A stretch of 64,000 bases of DNA from contig NC_037590.1 in assembly GCF_003073045.1 (NCBI RefSeq), forward strand, positions 24,020,449 through 24,084,448, read 5' to 3'. Source of the stretch: Pomacea canaliculata (Eukaryota; Mollusca; Gastropoda; Architaenioglossa; Ampullariidae). The notes beneath the pieces are model-generated. The model had not been told where the DNA came from. It did no database searches and saw nothing but the letters and a program-made list of their open reading frames with translations. Of the stretch, positions 39,001-51,120 are shown piece by piece; position 1 is the first letter of the stretch; each line of letters begins with the position of its first letter. Position numbers and translations under genes: made by a program.

Positions 39001-42000
39001 CGTTTACCTTTTTCTGGCCACGCTTGACGTGTAGAGAGACATGACAACACTCGACTTTCAGCGAACTATTTTGTCAGTGGAGACCACCCCGCTCTCGTTG
39101 ACTACAGAAGAGGCCACCCACTTGAACTAACGCTGACACGGGAAAATATGTTTTTTGGCATGGCAACCGCTCTAACTCCCACAAAACAATGGTACGAAGA
39201 TACATGAGTTACAGCAAAGGTGAGCTGAACGACCTGACTCAGGAGTAGAGATGTCGCCGCTCGTGACGAGGTTTACTGGGCCGGCGGACTCGACCGTTTG
39301 CCGAATCGACCTATCATCGTTCATACGATAATTCGGCGCCAAGAAATGAGTGTTGAGTGTTGATTTATGTCTTCTTTGTCGTTGTTACGCACGTCGCACA
39401 CGTCGACTTTGTTGTAGATCATTTTCGGGTGTGTGTGGGAAGAGTGGGAGGGAGACTTTGGAGAAGTAATTTTTTACTGCAACATATAATTTATTTAACT
39501 GTAGTTTCCATTTCTATGTAGCTCAGTATTCCCGAGTCTTGGTAAGTCTCGCACCGTTGCACTACAAACGGCAAAGTGGTCCATGCTTCACACGTCGACT
39601 TAAGATATGCTGTAATGTGTCAAGCTATTAGTAAACATAATTATGTTTATTTTGTTGCAGCTTAATTTTGCTCGGTTTTACCTGCAAAGTCTTTTTCCCA
39701 CTGTCGGAAAAATCATCTACATCGACTCCGACTGCCTGGTGCTAGGTGAGGTTGCCCTAAACATTCTTTTTTCTCTCTTTCCTCTCTCTTATCGTCATCG
39801 CTTGATGCCAAAGAAAAACACTTTTGAGTTTGAGGGAACTCATTGCTGTTGTTACCAGTTTCTGTGGCTCATCTATTTTGCCACAAAAAAATTAAATTCT
39901 TGCCTCACCACATTCATTGTCGCACTATGACAGGTGTGGTTCTTGTCTAATTGTCATCAACCCGGTTAACATTCACAACAATCACGACAAACTCATTCCT
40001 TGTTCTCATTTTCCATCAAAAGTCAGAAAAAAAATAAATAGACTAAGCTCGATAAAAATACTCAGTGGAAACACGATTATCATGACAGGAAACTAGTTTA
40101 CTCCAAGGAATTTTTAATTATTTGTGGGAAAGACAGCACTATTGTAGTTAAAGAGCCAGCAATGTAGACAGACAACACTATTTCAAGAAAAGATTTGTTT
40201 CACGTGGTCTCATTTTGGGGTCTTCTTACACAAATCTGAAAAGATTAACTTCGCCAAAACTAACAGGCAAGACAAATCTGTCGCTAGTTCCCCGCCTCCT
40301 CCTGAAGCAAAGGATTTCCTTTGACGATGATTTCGAGATATTTATACATCAGGTAATTGGATTTAATATCGAGATAACCTATTTTTGAGGTGATCGTTTT
40401 CTAAGTTACAGTAAAATGTCTGGTGACTTAAGACCCAATTAGAAGACTTTCTAATGAGTTAGGATGTTGTCACAAAAGCTTCATTGCTGATGAAAATTAC
40501 AGGAAAGTCGATCACTCAAGGTGTTTATACATTTTTGTCTATCGTGCAGCCTACCTAATGTATAACTCTTCTTTTTTTCTGGGGGAACTCGCATAAAAAA
40601 TCTAGGGAATATCAAAGAACTGTACAACATCCAACTGAGCAGTGACCATCCGGTGTCTCTTTTGCGTATATGCGACTTAAGAAGAGATAAGGTAAGTGAT
40701 GTACAGAAGGTACTTGACTTCCTTCTGCTGTTGTCTGTGTACAATGAATGTTCTCTTATATTTACTGCTAAAGTATTTAGCTAGGTTTGTGATTCATACA
40801 TGGGTGGTTACACTTTTTCTTGAATGTTTCATTGTCATCCCGAGTGGTGGATAGTCTGGGTAAGGCGTCTGAAAAATGGTCATGACCATTCAAACATCCT
40901 TAGAATTCACAACAACTGAAATATATAAAGATAAAATTGAGAATAAACCATGTGTGCGAACCTCAGTTCTTTCTCTGCTCACTATTTTCACTCACTCACT
41001 CAGAGAAAGAGATTAACATAGTAATGAAAGTGCTAGTAGTATCCTTTAAGAATATCAAACACTGGCTTGTATTTATGATCCTTTATTCTCTGCTTTTTTC
41101 AATCAGTTTTCGGATATCAAGAATCTGCTCAACTTCAGCAACCCTGATGTCATCAAAGCCTCCATTTCCTCAGACGCTGCATCCTCAACAATGGGTCTTT
41201 GTCGCTGATCTCATTGCTTGGGATCAACTGAACATCTCTCAACAGCTGGAGTACTGGATGACCTCAACACCAGGTACAGCATCCAGTGCTTGTAGTCGCC
41301 ATGCTGTCGAGCCCACACCTACCTGTTCTTTATGCTTTTATGTTTTACGTTCGGAGTTAAGCTTTTCACCGACAGACTGATACTTTGATTAGGTTTTGAT
41401 TAACCTTGAGGTTAAAGAAAAATATTAGAAATAAAATTATTGTAGAAGTTGTGAGCTGTACTGTTCGTCCGCTTGCAGCCAGCGTTTCTTCGTCTTGTGA
41501 TATTTCGATTAGATCATATTCCTTCGTTGACATAAGTTGACGAAGAAGTGAGCACTTAAAGAATTGTGTTACGGTGCATCAAATAGCCGATGTTCTCTGA
41601 TGTTAAAACAGATCAGCCATCTTCCGCGCAGGCGATGTAGGGAGTGGTTCACAGGCTCCCATGAACATGGTCTTCCATAACAGAAACACCCCTCTTCCCC
41701 CTGAGTGGAACATGCGTAAGTAGCTGTATACATATTTCATATGCTTTTAGTTTCCTCCTCCTCCTCCTCCTCCTCCTCCTCTGCGTGAGTGCGCAAAAGA
41801 GTAGTGAGTGAGAGCACGTGCTCAAAGTTTGGTAGGTAGTTGTCTACAGAGATTATGATACTGTTTGTCATCTCTATGTTAACATCAGTGTCAGGAACCT
41901 ACAAGAACAAGAAGTTAAACTTGACCGCTAAACTCATTCACTGGAACGGCCAGCGGAAGCCGTGGATGTCCTGCCAGTCTCCGCTGTGGAACCAGTACAG

Positions 42001-42070
42001 CGTCCCGGACCCCTGCGGTCGAGTCCAGTGGTGCGTCAAAGGTGTTTCCCATCGCCCAGGCTCCTCGTGA
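36012..42070 (+). CDS. GLT8D copy C, GT8 glycosyltransferase with frameshifted exon
   Basis: Third GLT8D1-type gene, more diverged than copies A and B. Exons: 36,012-36,039; 37,236-37,280; 37,585-37,798; 38,636-38,753; 39,661-39,745; 40,606-40,691; 41,107-41,273; 41,612-41,715; 41,889-42,070. The start MRTVRWILV leads into the anchor ATAFCVLLTVHIY, a classic type II signal anchor. The DxD is IIYIDSDCLVLG and the end has HWNGQRKPW and YSVPDPCG. The second exon ends at a GCAAGT donor, so this intron is GC-AG. Exon 7 is 167 nt where the others have 170: one base is missing from a TT, a GGGG and a CCC run. As written this gives TGA within the NNGVFVADL block. If these are assembly errors the gene encodes about 343 residues; if real, the copy is a pseudogene. 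Exons 3 and 7 are almost identical to copies A/B while others differ by 10-20 percent. Confidence 0.8.
37159..37177. repeat. Poly(T) run before copy C anchor exon
   Basis: A long T run lies about 60 bp upstream of the acceptor at 37,235. Confidence 0.8.
38166..38180. repeat. (TA)n microsatellite in copy C intron
   Basis: A short AT dinucleotide run lies inside the intron between 37,798 and 38,636; a (GT)n run follows at 38,531-38,548. Confidence 0.7.
41754..41780. repeat. (TCC)n microsatellite in copy C last intron
   Basis: About nine TCC units lie within the final intron of copy C. Confidence 0.9.
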
Positions 42071-45000
42071 CGACACCGACAGCTGCAGCGTGTCTACACC
42101 TTCGTGGGGAGGGGTGAAACAAACATTGAAAAACAGTGGGTCCTAGTGAACAAAACAGTAGGATACCAACAGGTTAATCCGTAGTGCCTTACAAAAAAGT
42201 ACATAACCTTTAGCAAATGCAAAGTTCTAGTTATTACATGCTGGAGGACGACTGTCCAGAATCGGCAGAAAAACTCGCCAAGAACAGCGCGAGTGAGAAG
42301 AAAAATGTGAGAAAAGGGGAGGAAAGGTAAAAGGGAGGGGGTTGCTGTCAGGTCCGGAAAAGAAGAGACCTTGGGAAGGCCCTGCGAGCAGCTGATGCGT
42401 GACGACAAGCGCCGCGGGTCATGGCTCTGGGGCTCGCGAGACGGATAGGGTCACACAAGGACGAGGTGAAAGGTCGCTTGATTGCCCCCCTCCGCGCGCG
42501 CACACCCAACGACAGGCCAGCAAAGCACGGGAAGCACAACACGAACAGCAAAACAATCGCCGGACACGCGACAATTATAATAACTCAGATGAAAAAAAAG
42601 TCAAGCAAGAAATTATTTGAGAACAAGAGATTTCTGAAATTAAAATTAAGTGGCAGGGAATTCCATATTACTGAGAATTGACATGGTGAGAACAATTAAG
42701 GCACATGCTTCTGGATTTTCTTTAGATTGTTCAACTTTATCATCAGCCAAATTATTTAAAATTGCGGTAATCTAAACATTAAAAAATGAGTGACTCTGCA
42801 TTTCAAGTCCTGTCAAGATGAACAAAATTATCAATAAATTATTTTTAAAGTTGACGAAGCGTTATTATGCTCGACGTGGTAATCCACTCCATTGTGTCAA
42901 CATTTATCACCTTAATCATTTTCTTGTGTAAAATACACTTAATCTAGAACACCTGAAGAGCAAAGTCCTATCACATACATATCTCAACCAGACAATGACC
43001 TTGCCAACGTGCTACCGAATGGAGTTTGACATAGCAACATACAAAGATTTAAACACGTTTTTAAAGAAAATGCATTCTTCTCTTTATTCCATTTTTCTGT
43101 GAAAAATAATACAACATTATGAACTGCACTCGCACTCTAGCGTACCGTGCTTAATCTACCATGTACAGTGTTATGAATGTATTATGGCGAGGCGACAATG
43201 AAAAAAAAAGAAACGACCATAAAATATGTTACTGACTAAATATTCTGCAATCATTTATTTCTATAAAGAAGAATACATCAAAGGTCGACAACCCAAATAA
43301 AAATCGCGACCAACGATTGAGGGACTCCCTCAGAGAGATAGTTACAAGCATCTCCAATTTTTTTCTTGAAAAAATGCATTGTTTACCTCCTTGAACGCGA
43401 CAGTAAACTTGATATTTGACAGCAATAAACAACCCGTAGCCTGTCTGTAGCCAATGGAGCAGCTCTCTCACGCAGCGCATCTTCCTCCTCATATTTCCCA
43501 TAAACACCGCGGCTCACATCACATATCCTAGTTCTACATTCAGGGAAAGTTTGACCCACTTCCAATGGCCTTGAAACGCTTGACGACACGTGACAAAACA
43601 CTTGGTGACATTCTTCATGACATGTCCGTGGCCAGTATGCTGTACTGCTGGAGGCTGCAGGTTTTAATGTACTTCAGCTTACCAGCGAAGTCGAACTTTC
43701 ATTATTTTTAGGATCGCGATCCACGTCCTCCGCCTGCTCACCTCACTTGACCTTAGACCTTTCCACCTCTCTTGCAGGCCGGGCAGCTACTCGTCTGTAA
43801 CCAATGATGGAGCAGTTCTCTCATGCAGCACATCCTCTTCGGCCTTCCCCTATTTCCTATGAACACCGCGGGCTGGCATCACATCCTAGTTCTACATTCG
43901 GGGAAAAGCTTGACTCTTTTGCCATGACCTTAAAACCTTGACGACACGCGACAGAACACTTGGTGACATCCTTTGACATCGCCGTGGTCTATCCTGTGTT
44001 GCTGATGAATGCTGCAGGTTTGAATGTACTTCACGGGGTTTATTTTTGGATGAGGATGTCTGCTACAGGATTGTTTTACCTTTAACTCATTGTTATTTAT
44101 TTTCGGCCTTAAACTATAGGTCCCTGGCTCTCTGCTTCCTGAATCCCACTTGGTCACTTACGTTTATAAGATGATCTTTTTCCCAAGCGATACAAGGATT
44201 TTGTCTCAGTGTGACTAAGACATATGCCTTACACACGCACGCATACACACAAACACACACAGAGCAGTACCGAGTCAAACTTCTCGTGAAAACAAACAAA
44301 TGATAGAATTTTAAAAAAGAAGAAACCAACGAGTAAAGCCTGAGGCTGGGAGGTGTCTGTGGTGACCACGCCCACCCTGTGTGTGTTTTTCCTAAATTTC
44401 TCGTCCCTTGACGGCGGCCTGGGAAGTGAGACACAAAGTGAGGGCCGTTGGTAGGTGTATCCGGCATGCTGGGAGGTATTTAGCTCTAATACTCACAGAC
44501 GAGCCATCAAAGAGGAGGCGACCGTCAGGTTCTGAAGTCCCAGCGAAGCTACAGTCACCTACACCTACGTAGACAGGCATCTCTTGTCTTACACCTGGCC
44601 TGGCGATTACCTGTTGACCTCTGTAAATGTAAGTACAGCAACTGCAGGCAATCTTACTTTTACTTCTACCTTGCTGTGACACACAACATTCCAGTCATGC
44701 GCGGTCTGTCACTACAAACTGTTGCTTTACAGCTGGCGAAAATTGTGTACTGTGTATTAGACATGTCACGGCTACAGACAGCATTTGCTAAATTCAAAAC
44801 AACCAGGATTTAACTTCCACATAAACACAGCTTCGGGGTAAATAATGTGGGATGGGTAAAGGTCTTCTCTTACGGTTGTCTGGGAACGAGGCGTTAGAGC
44901 CCTCGCGTCTCTTGCACCAGACTTTTGTGAGAGGGTGTCCATCTCCTCCCCCTGACTGCCTTACCTTCCCCAACACACGCTGCTCTACGATGATGATACA

Positions 45001-45544
45001 TCTCAATTGTGATTCTAAACATAGAATAATGCTGTAAGTGTAATTGCAGCTTTTTTTCTTTTTCTTTTTTCTTTTCTTTTTTTTTTTTTTTTTTTTTTGA
45101 TAGCGCCTGACGTTTTGTTGTTTGTGATGTTTTTCTCCTTCTCACTTCCTTGTACTAACAAACACGTTTAAACTGATAAACACAGATATTAAAGTGACAT
45201 AAACCGGACGAAAGTAAATTGAATTTCGAATATTATTCGTGTTATGAGGGAAATGTTTGAATAAAAAAACAGTAACGATGTTTTGTTTTGACAAACTAGA
45301 ACATTGATAAACCAATATCAAGAATAGAGAGTGAGTTGTGCTCACACAGTCTAACTCATGCTCTCTCACCCATGAACGTGTATTTACGTTCATGCTCTCA
45401 CCTAATTGTTAGCCCAACTCTGTCCGAAAGTGTAATTTGCATTTTGTTGTTTGTTTGTTTTTTGTTTTGTTTTTTTTTTTTTTTTGTCTGATGACAGCGA
45501 ATCTATTCATTCTCACATCTTTCAGTTGACTGAGGAACAGAATC
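42071..45544. other. Intergenic between copy C and cystine-knot gene
   Basis: No gene recognised. It contains a diverged tandem duplication (43,444-43,676 and 43,794-44,033), a poly(T) run at about 45,063-45,099 and another T-rich run at about 45,470-45,486 just before the next gene. Confidence 0.5.
43444..44033. repeat. Diverged tandem duplicate of about 235 bp
   Basis: The two copies are 43,444-43,676 and 43,794-44,033. Shared landmarks in the same order include tctgta(g/a)ccaatg, aacaccgcgg, cctagttctacattc.ggg, cttgacgacac, acacttggtgacat, gctgcaggtt and aatgtacttca. Spacing is kept apart from small indels. On the minus strand the first copy is open for 72 codons and the second is not. 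Function unknown. Confidence 0.8.
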
Positions 45545-47800
45545 ATGGAAATTCAGGAAAGAGGCAAGCCATCCCCGGTCTCCAGGAGCGTGCTTGTCAT
45601 AGGCACACTGGTATGACCCCAGCTTTAGTTCTTGTTAGGGTAAATTATTGTCACACATTACATACAGATACATATCCACATATATAAACGTATAGACACA
45701 ATATATATATATACCGTGGACTGACTTGCTACAGGACTTGTCAGTGTCTGTGTATAGTAATCCAAGCTGTGGACTACTCGTGATGTGAACAGAGTGAACA
45801 CTGTAGTCACCTCCTTATTTGTACAGTGTTAAGCTGTATACGGCTCGCAATTGTGTGACAGTGTCATTCATAAACTTTTGGTGGTTTTGACAGAGCTGTC
45901 TCAGCTGTGTACTGCTCGTCGTGATTCTGGGGATCGTAGGAAGCACACACTATAGACTGAGCGAGAGCGAGGGCACTGCGAGGTAAGTCAACATGACGAT
46001 GATGAATTAAGAGTTGAGAGAAAATAGTGAGTAGATATCGTTATAGGTGTAACCAACTTACCATAGTATACTTAGCTTTATTCTTGTCTTCAATGGCTTA
46101 GTTCCTCGACTGATATAAGAAATGGTAACTAGTAGTGTCATCAGTCCAACCTTGTTGACAAGTTAATCAAACAGCGGTCTACCACCAACGTACCACAAAA
46201 ATGCGCAAATTTTTTTTTTTACTTTTTTTAAATTTTTTAGAAGGGAATGTAGAGAAACACATACTCTGTGGATACCTTTACATACTAGCTTTTGACCTCA
46301 CTGAAGACCTCAGCACATGCTAACGAGGCAATGCCGTAAGCGCCAGTATATATCAGAGAACAAGTCAGGGCTAAACCTCGTTTAAATAACGAGTATTTCC
46401 TGAGAGGCTAAAACCAGTTTTGATAATGAGTGTATTGTCATGGACTAAACCTAATTTGGGGAACAAATATTTGATCATAGGCTTAACCCGGTTTTCTCTC
46501 TCTTCCATAGTGAAGTGTCACTGACATTCTGGTCAAAATGTCTTGCCTCCAGACCGTTGTTAACAAAGGAATAAACTACATAAGCAATATCAAAACTTTC
46601 CTAAAGCTGGTCAAATGTGTGTCTTTATTTGTTTAGTTAAGAACGCCCTTTGACAACAAGAAAACCCTGGATAAAACGATGTGTAATGTTTTCAGTGCCA
46701 CTCCATTGTCGAGCTCACAGCTGGCGGAGTTGCTGCCACTCGACGTGCGTTTCCCCGGCCACTTCTTGACAGACGAAGAAATAAAAGTACGGATGGCATA
46801 CCTGAGCGCGCACATTCCTGTAACTCAAATGATAAACTCGTCAGACACGTGCAGCTCTAATGGTGTCGCCCCCATCTCGAATTTTACTGAGCAGGCGCCA
46901 CCTATTCCTTTCTATCCCATCAGACCTGCCGACCGTCTCTACAGCTGCTGCTGCTTTTCGTAAGTAGTTTTGTTGTCGCTCTCAGCATTGTTTAGCACAA
47001 CACTCTCAAGGATGCTGTCGTCGCAGTTGCTGAGTTTGAAATGTATTAGCCTGAATAGCCGAGTTAAAACCGAGACAGTCAATGGTTATGTCGTCTGTAA
47101 ATGCGGTGTCTTTTCCAGACAGACCGGGTACATCAGTCCAAACTGGCTTGTGGATATCGATGGTGTCAACCGCACGCTAGCAACCTTTCAAAATAAACGA
47201 CAGCTCTTCTTTCAAGAGACCTGCCAGTATGTCTGCTTTAGCGGCCTTTCTCTCGTATATGCCTGTGTTATTTTCAAATGTGTGTAGTGTGTGCTTTTCG
47301 TGTTTCTGTATGTGTTACTTTTACCTGTGTAGTATGTACTTACTACCTGTGTACTATTCATATGCCTGTTGATTTAGAGCATGGAAGTGTATTGAGTACT
47401 TGTCACTGTCTGTATACTTATCTGTTGACCTTCCATTCTGTAAGCCAGTCTGTATTTATGTGCTTGTCTGCATGTTTTCTACCTGTAGAAGTTTATCCAT
47501 GTAAGTTTGTGTGTGCGTGTCTGTAATAATCCACTTCACGCGTGGGGATTATTTGGTGTGCAAAGGTGTGTGTGTGTGGAGGGTGTTTGTGTGTGTGTCG
47601 GTGTGCTGCAATGTCCTGCTGTAACACACAGCATGTTTCTCTGTCGTTGTGTCAGGCAAATTACCAGCTGCATTATATGCACGTGCAAGATCATCCCCGT
47701 CCTTACCACAGGCGTCTACGTCAGTGGAAGCAGCTACGGCATCGCGATGTTCAGTGTTAGCGGCAGCTGCAAGTGTCAGAATATTGGCACGACTTCGTAA
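45545..47800 (+). CDS. Neurotrophin/Spatzle-like cystine-knot protein
   Basis: Predicted secreted or membrane-anchored growth-factor-like ligand. Exons: 45,545-45,610; 45,894-45,982; 46,696-46,959; 47,119-47,226; 47,656-47,800; phases agree at every junction, giving about 223 residues. Exons 1-2 encode a 22-residue head and a hydrophobic segment, SCLSCVLLVVILGIVGS, acting as signal anchor or signal peptide. Exon 3 is a low-homology pro-region with several N-glycosylation sites. The last two exons carry WLVDIDGVNRTL, then RQLFFQETC, a pair of cysteines (SCIIC), and the closing SVSGSCKC. This order (DxxG, FFxETC, two cysteines, then C-x-C about 29 residues later) matches neurotrophins such as NGF. 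The loop between cysteines three and four is shorter than in vertebrate neurotrophins and there is one extra cysteine. IL-17-like cytokines, which also end in C-x-C, are the main alternative. The gene model is firmer than the family call. Confidence 0.65.
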
Positions 47801-47831
47801 CACTGATCTCACAACAATTTCTCGAAACTTT

Positions 47832-47837
47832 AATAAA
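47832..47837 (+). terminator. Poly(A) signal of the cystine-knot gene
   Basis: AATAAA lies 32 bases past the TAA at 47,798-47,800, a typical distance for a very short 3' UTR. Confidence 0.75.
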
Positions 47838-47894
47838 GAAATATTAATGAAAAAATTTGAGAAAAAGCCATAGTACTGAATCTGCATTTAAGAA

Positions 47895-48060
47895 ACTGCA
47901 AACGATCTTCTCGTTATAGTGCTGACGATGACAAAGTGTCATTTCTGGAGTTGTTAGGTTTATCAACTGTATTTGATACTGTGGATCATTCTATACTTCT
48001 ACACAGAATTCAGCACTCTTTTAGTATTCATGATGTTGTTTTGTCTGGGGTTCGGCCCGT
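47895..48060 (+). mobile_element. LINE reverse-transcriptase fragment
   Basis: The frame reads DDDKVSFLELLGLSTVFDTV followed by DHSILLHRIQHSFSIHD. This is the reverse-transcriptase block of CR1/Jockey/RTE-type elements, usually DLSAAFDTIDHSIL. The change of DLSAAFD to GLSTVFD, with loss of the first aspartate, and the short length show a dead fragment. Confidence 0.8.
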
Positions 48061-48383
48061 ATCATGGACTCTGTATGTGTGTGCGTTCGTGTGTTCATAT
48101 GCTTCTCTACTGAGATATGGAAGGAAAAAATAAACGAAGAGAGGTATAGACTCGATAACACTCTCGACAAGTAAGAGCTAGAATTGCAATGGAAAATTCT
48201 CAAAGAGAACTGTAGCAAATCAGGTAGGTACACGTACACTTTTGCACAAAAGAAAAATTAGAGAACATGTTCGATTTTGTGGAAGAACTATGGAATGTTT
48301 TTCTTTTCTTTTGTTAAAAGGAGATCGTTGGCTCGACTTTACTCTTTATCAGCGATTTCCACATCGACCATGGCTCTCTATGT

Positions 48384-48709
48384 CAGTGGTTCTCAAAGTA
48401 TTTCGGACCGCGGACCACTTTACTTCAGTAAAAAATATGGCGGACCACCAAGGCCTAAAAATCTGTACTATGAATTTCAAAGTTTAAATTGCCTCATTTG
48501 TTTCATTACAATTCAAAATTAAATGTCCTTCTGTGACAGTAGTATAGTAATAAGTTGACATAAAACTACCTCGTTCTTTGTAATTAAAATGTTAATGCGA
48601 GGAATGCATCACTTTAAACATCACTTTGCTGACATATGACGACTGTCAGCCGCAGACCACGTGACTCATGCCCACTAGAGGTCCGCGGACCACACTTTGA
48701 GAACCACTG
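48384..48709. mobile_element. hAT-type MITE with 8-bp target-site duplication
   Basis: A 326-bp non-coding element begins CAGTGGTTCTCAAAG and ends with the inverse, CTTTGAGAACCACTG. The inverted repeats extend through GGTCCGCGGACC-like sequence for about 30 bp. Identical octamers CTCTATGT flank it at 48,376-48,383 and 48,710-48,717. Terminal sequence and 8-bp duplication are those of hAT (Charlie-like) elements. With no transposase frame it is non-autonomous. Confidence 0.95.
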
Positions 48710-49084
48710 CTCTATGTGACTGTTCGTTAGTTCATCTTCTGCCACGTTAGTTTTCTTCACTTCGCTCAAATTCCTCCTCGATAAACCCATGCTTGACGTT
48801 CTTTAAGACGATTCCCAGATCCGTGAGGCCAGCGTTTGCGACAACTCGTACTGACGACTGAAACTACTGCGGTGAGAGTGATGTCCCTTCGCCTAGCTAA
48901 CACAAGACAGTAAATTTGTTTTGTCTCGTCTGCGTGAATCTACATTGAGTTTTGGTTTCTCCTACTCATCCTGATGTTTGTTGCGCCGTTCGCCTCTGTT
49001 GTGGATTTTTCTTCAGTAATGATAAGGACACTGAAACTTATTGTTTCTTAAGTCCAGCATCCATTATTCTTATGTTTGTGTGTT

Positions 49085-49165
49085 TTCTTTTTAGTAATAG
49101 CGCTTTGAGCCCGCCTTTAACGGTGGGGAAAAGCGCTATACAAATTAACTTTATTATTATTGCTG
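49085..49165 (+). mobile_element. LINE/SINE 3' tail
   Basis: The sequence agcgctttgagcccgcc...ggaaaagcgctatacaaatt followed by ATT repeats is a widespread 3' end of animal non-LTR elements and their SINEs. It may be the other end of the LINE whose reverse-transcriptase block lies at 47,895-48,060, with the MITE inserted between. Confidence 0.65.
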
Positions 49166-50136
49166 AACTTTCATTCTTGCATGCCAACGGTCCCTTGACG
49201 TCACTTGACAACAACATGGCGGCCTCACCGAGCCGCCTCAACCTGTATTTTAGACGCGAAAGGTTTTGCAAATCGCTATTTTTAGCGGAAATAATTTAGA
49301 ACGTCAATTCCTACCATTAAAGTCCAACTTGTGGCTTGTTTGGCCCTTTCGCGTTAAAATCTCGTCGAAGTTTCGCAAAACACGGGAGATTTCAAGGTCT
49401 ATAGTAGGGGAAATCTTTTTTCAAGAGACAGAGTTACACTCGGTACAAAGCCTACAGACACCACTTTTTTAGGTACAGAAAGAGGTCAACAAGACAGACC
49501 TCAGAATATTACATAGACACGTTTATGTTGTCAAGGGTATAACCAATGGTACAGCTGGGACCATGTGTCACCCTGCTTATTCGTGACTTACAGGTGTGAC
49601 CTCTTGTCTGTGTGCATGGTGACGTTTGTATTGAGAAATAGTATTTTGTACCGAGTTTAGACAAATCACTTTAAATGAATTAACCCTGACTGAATGTTCC
49701 TTTGCTGTGGTCCTCACGCTTTAATGCAGAGACTATATATTCAAGAGGACTTTCCTAGTATATCGACTGAGGCAGTCAGTCTTTTGAAAATTGTTAGCTG
49801 AACAGAAAGCTGCTAGCTGCTAGCTGAATGTTATTGATGTTAAAATTTCGTACGGTATTTATCTTAGCCATCAGCTAGCACCTGCTTTCGTGACCCTACT
49901 AAAGCCGCCTTACCTGCACCGCGGAATGCTTCGTGATCTCTCCTCCGTAAGGTTTCAGATAACACTTTGGCGAACGCAGATAACCTCATAAAAATATTTA
50001 TGGTTCGCCTAAAATACCAGAAGGCTTCAAAGTTTTAGAAGAAATATAAACAAGTGGTTGAAAGTGCTGTCAACTCTCCCTAACTGATTTGCCTTTAGGT
50101 GGATCTGTCTGTACATTAGCGTGTTTATGGGTATAC

Positions 50137-50170
<34 letters not shown>

Positions 50171-51113
50171 GTACTTTAGGCAATGCCATTGTTATCCAGA
50201 GATCCTTAAAGGTTTAGTGTGGTACTTATTAGAAAAACATACCGTAAGTACCAAGTAGGTAAATATCAATGTAAGACATGTTTTCTAAAGTCTGGGGGGG
50301 GGGTGGGTTCTTATATTCTTGAGATACACGCCTACAAACATCTCCACGAAAAAGAAAGAGGTCAGCAACACAGACGTCAGCATTGTACATGGATACGTTT
50401 ACGATGTTAAGGATTCAGCCAACGGAAGAGCCGGTACCATGCGTTAATTAGACGTTTTTGTTACGATTGCGACCTCTTTCTTCGCATGGTGACACTGGAA
50501 GGCGTGTTTTTGAAAACAGACTGGAGTAATTCACCCAGGTTATGAAAAAAAGTATCTTACTGTCACTGTCGATTAGGAAACAGCTAATTACATTAAAGTT
50601 TAATCTGATAAAAATCATCAGTTCGTGTAGCTGGCTGTGTACTGTTATTTTGCAGCATTTTCGAAGCATGATGGATACAGTGAGTTGAGTTTAGTCACGT
50701 TACAGTCGAGGTCTGCAAAACAGAAAAATATGGCCAAGTGTTTCTTGAGTGATCTTTAGTCCGGTTTCGAATGGTTTTCTTGTGTTGGAACTGTTGGAGT
50801 GCACTGTGCTGTGGGCTACATAGATTCCAGGGAACAAAATTTTAAGACAGTAGTTGCTTTTTCTTGTTTGTTTTTTTTTTTTTAAATTTATTTATCCTTG
50901 AACCAATACTCACTTGCGTACTTGATTGAAGCAAATAACACACATTTGCTCTCCCGTCCACACATTCTCTCTCTCTCTGGTTTTCTCTCTATGTTGGTGT
51001 GTCTCGTGCAAAAGGGAAGGTTAGTTATATGAGGCTCCAGTTTTGAGGTTTCTTAAAGACCAAAGAACAGCCTTATCTGACACAAAGTAGAGGTCGCATC
51101 ACGACAGGCAGAG
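49166..51113. other. Intergenic with a diverged direct repeat
   Basis: No confirmed gene. Two related segments of about 180 bp lie at about 49,450-49,625 and 50,325-50,500. A pure T run of about 32 bp sits at 50,138-50,169, and a G run at about 50,295. Confidence 0.5.
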
Positions 51114-51120
51114 TATATAA
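51114..51120 (+). promoter_or_regulatory. TATA box of small secreted peptide gene
   Basis: TATATAA within gagtatataacctg, about 30 bp upstream of the likely cap site near 51,145-51,150. A short non-coding first exon then ends at the donor after ctactgcag (51,196). Confidence 0.75.

Noticed and set aside
42421..42681. 86-codon basic open frame
   Set aside because: No homology, no splice sites in phase, and a lysine-rich tail from A-rich DNA.
47119..47800. IL-17 family assignment for the cystine-knot gene
   Set aside because: The ending C-x-C and an IPVL segment fit, but IL-17 proteins usually have a paired CxC at the second cysteine and a CPW start, whereas FFxETC and DxxG fit neurotrophins better. 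Left as an alternative, not excluded.
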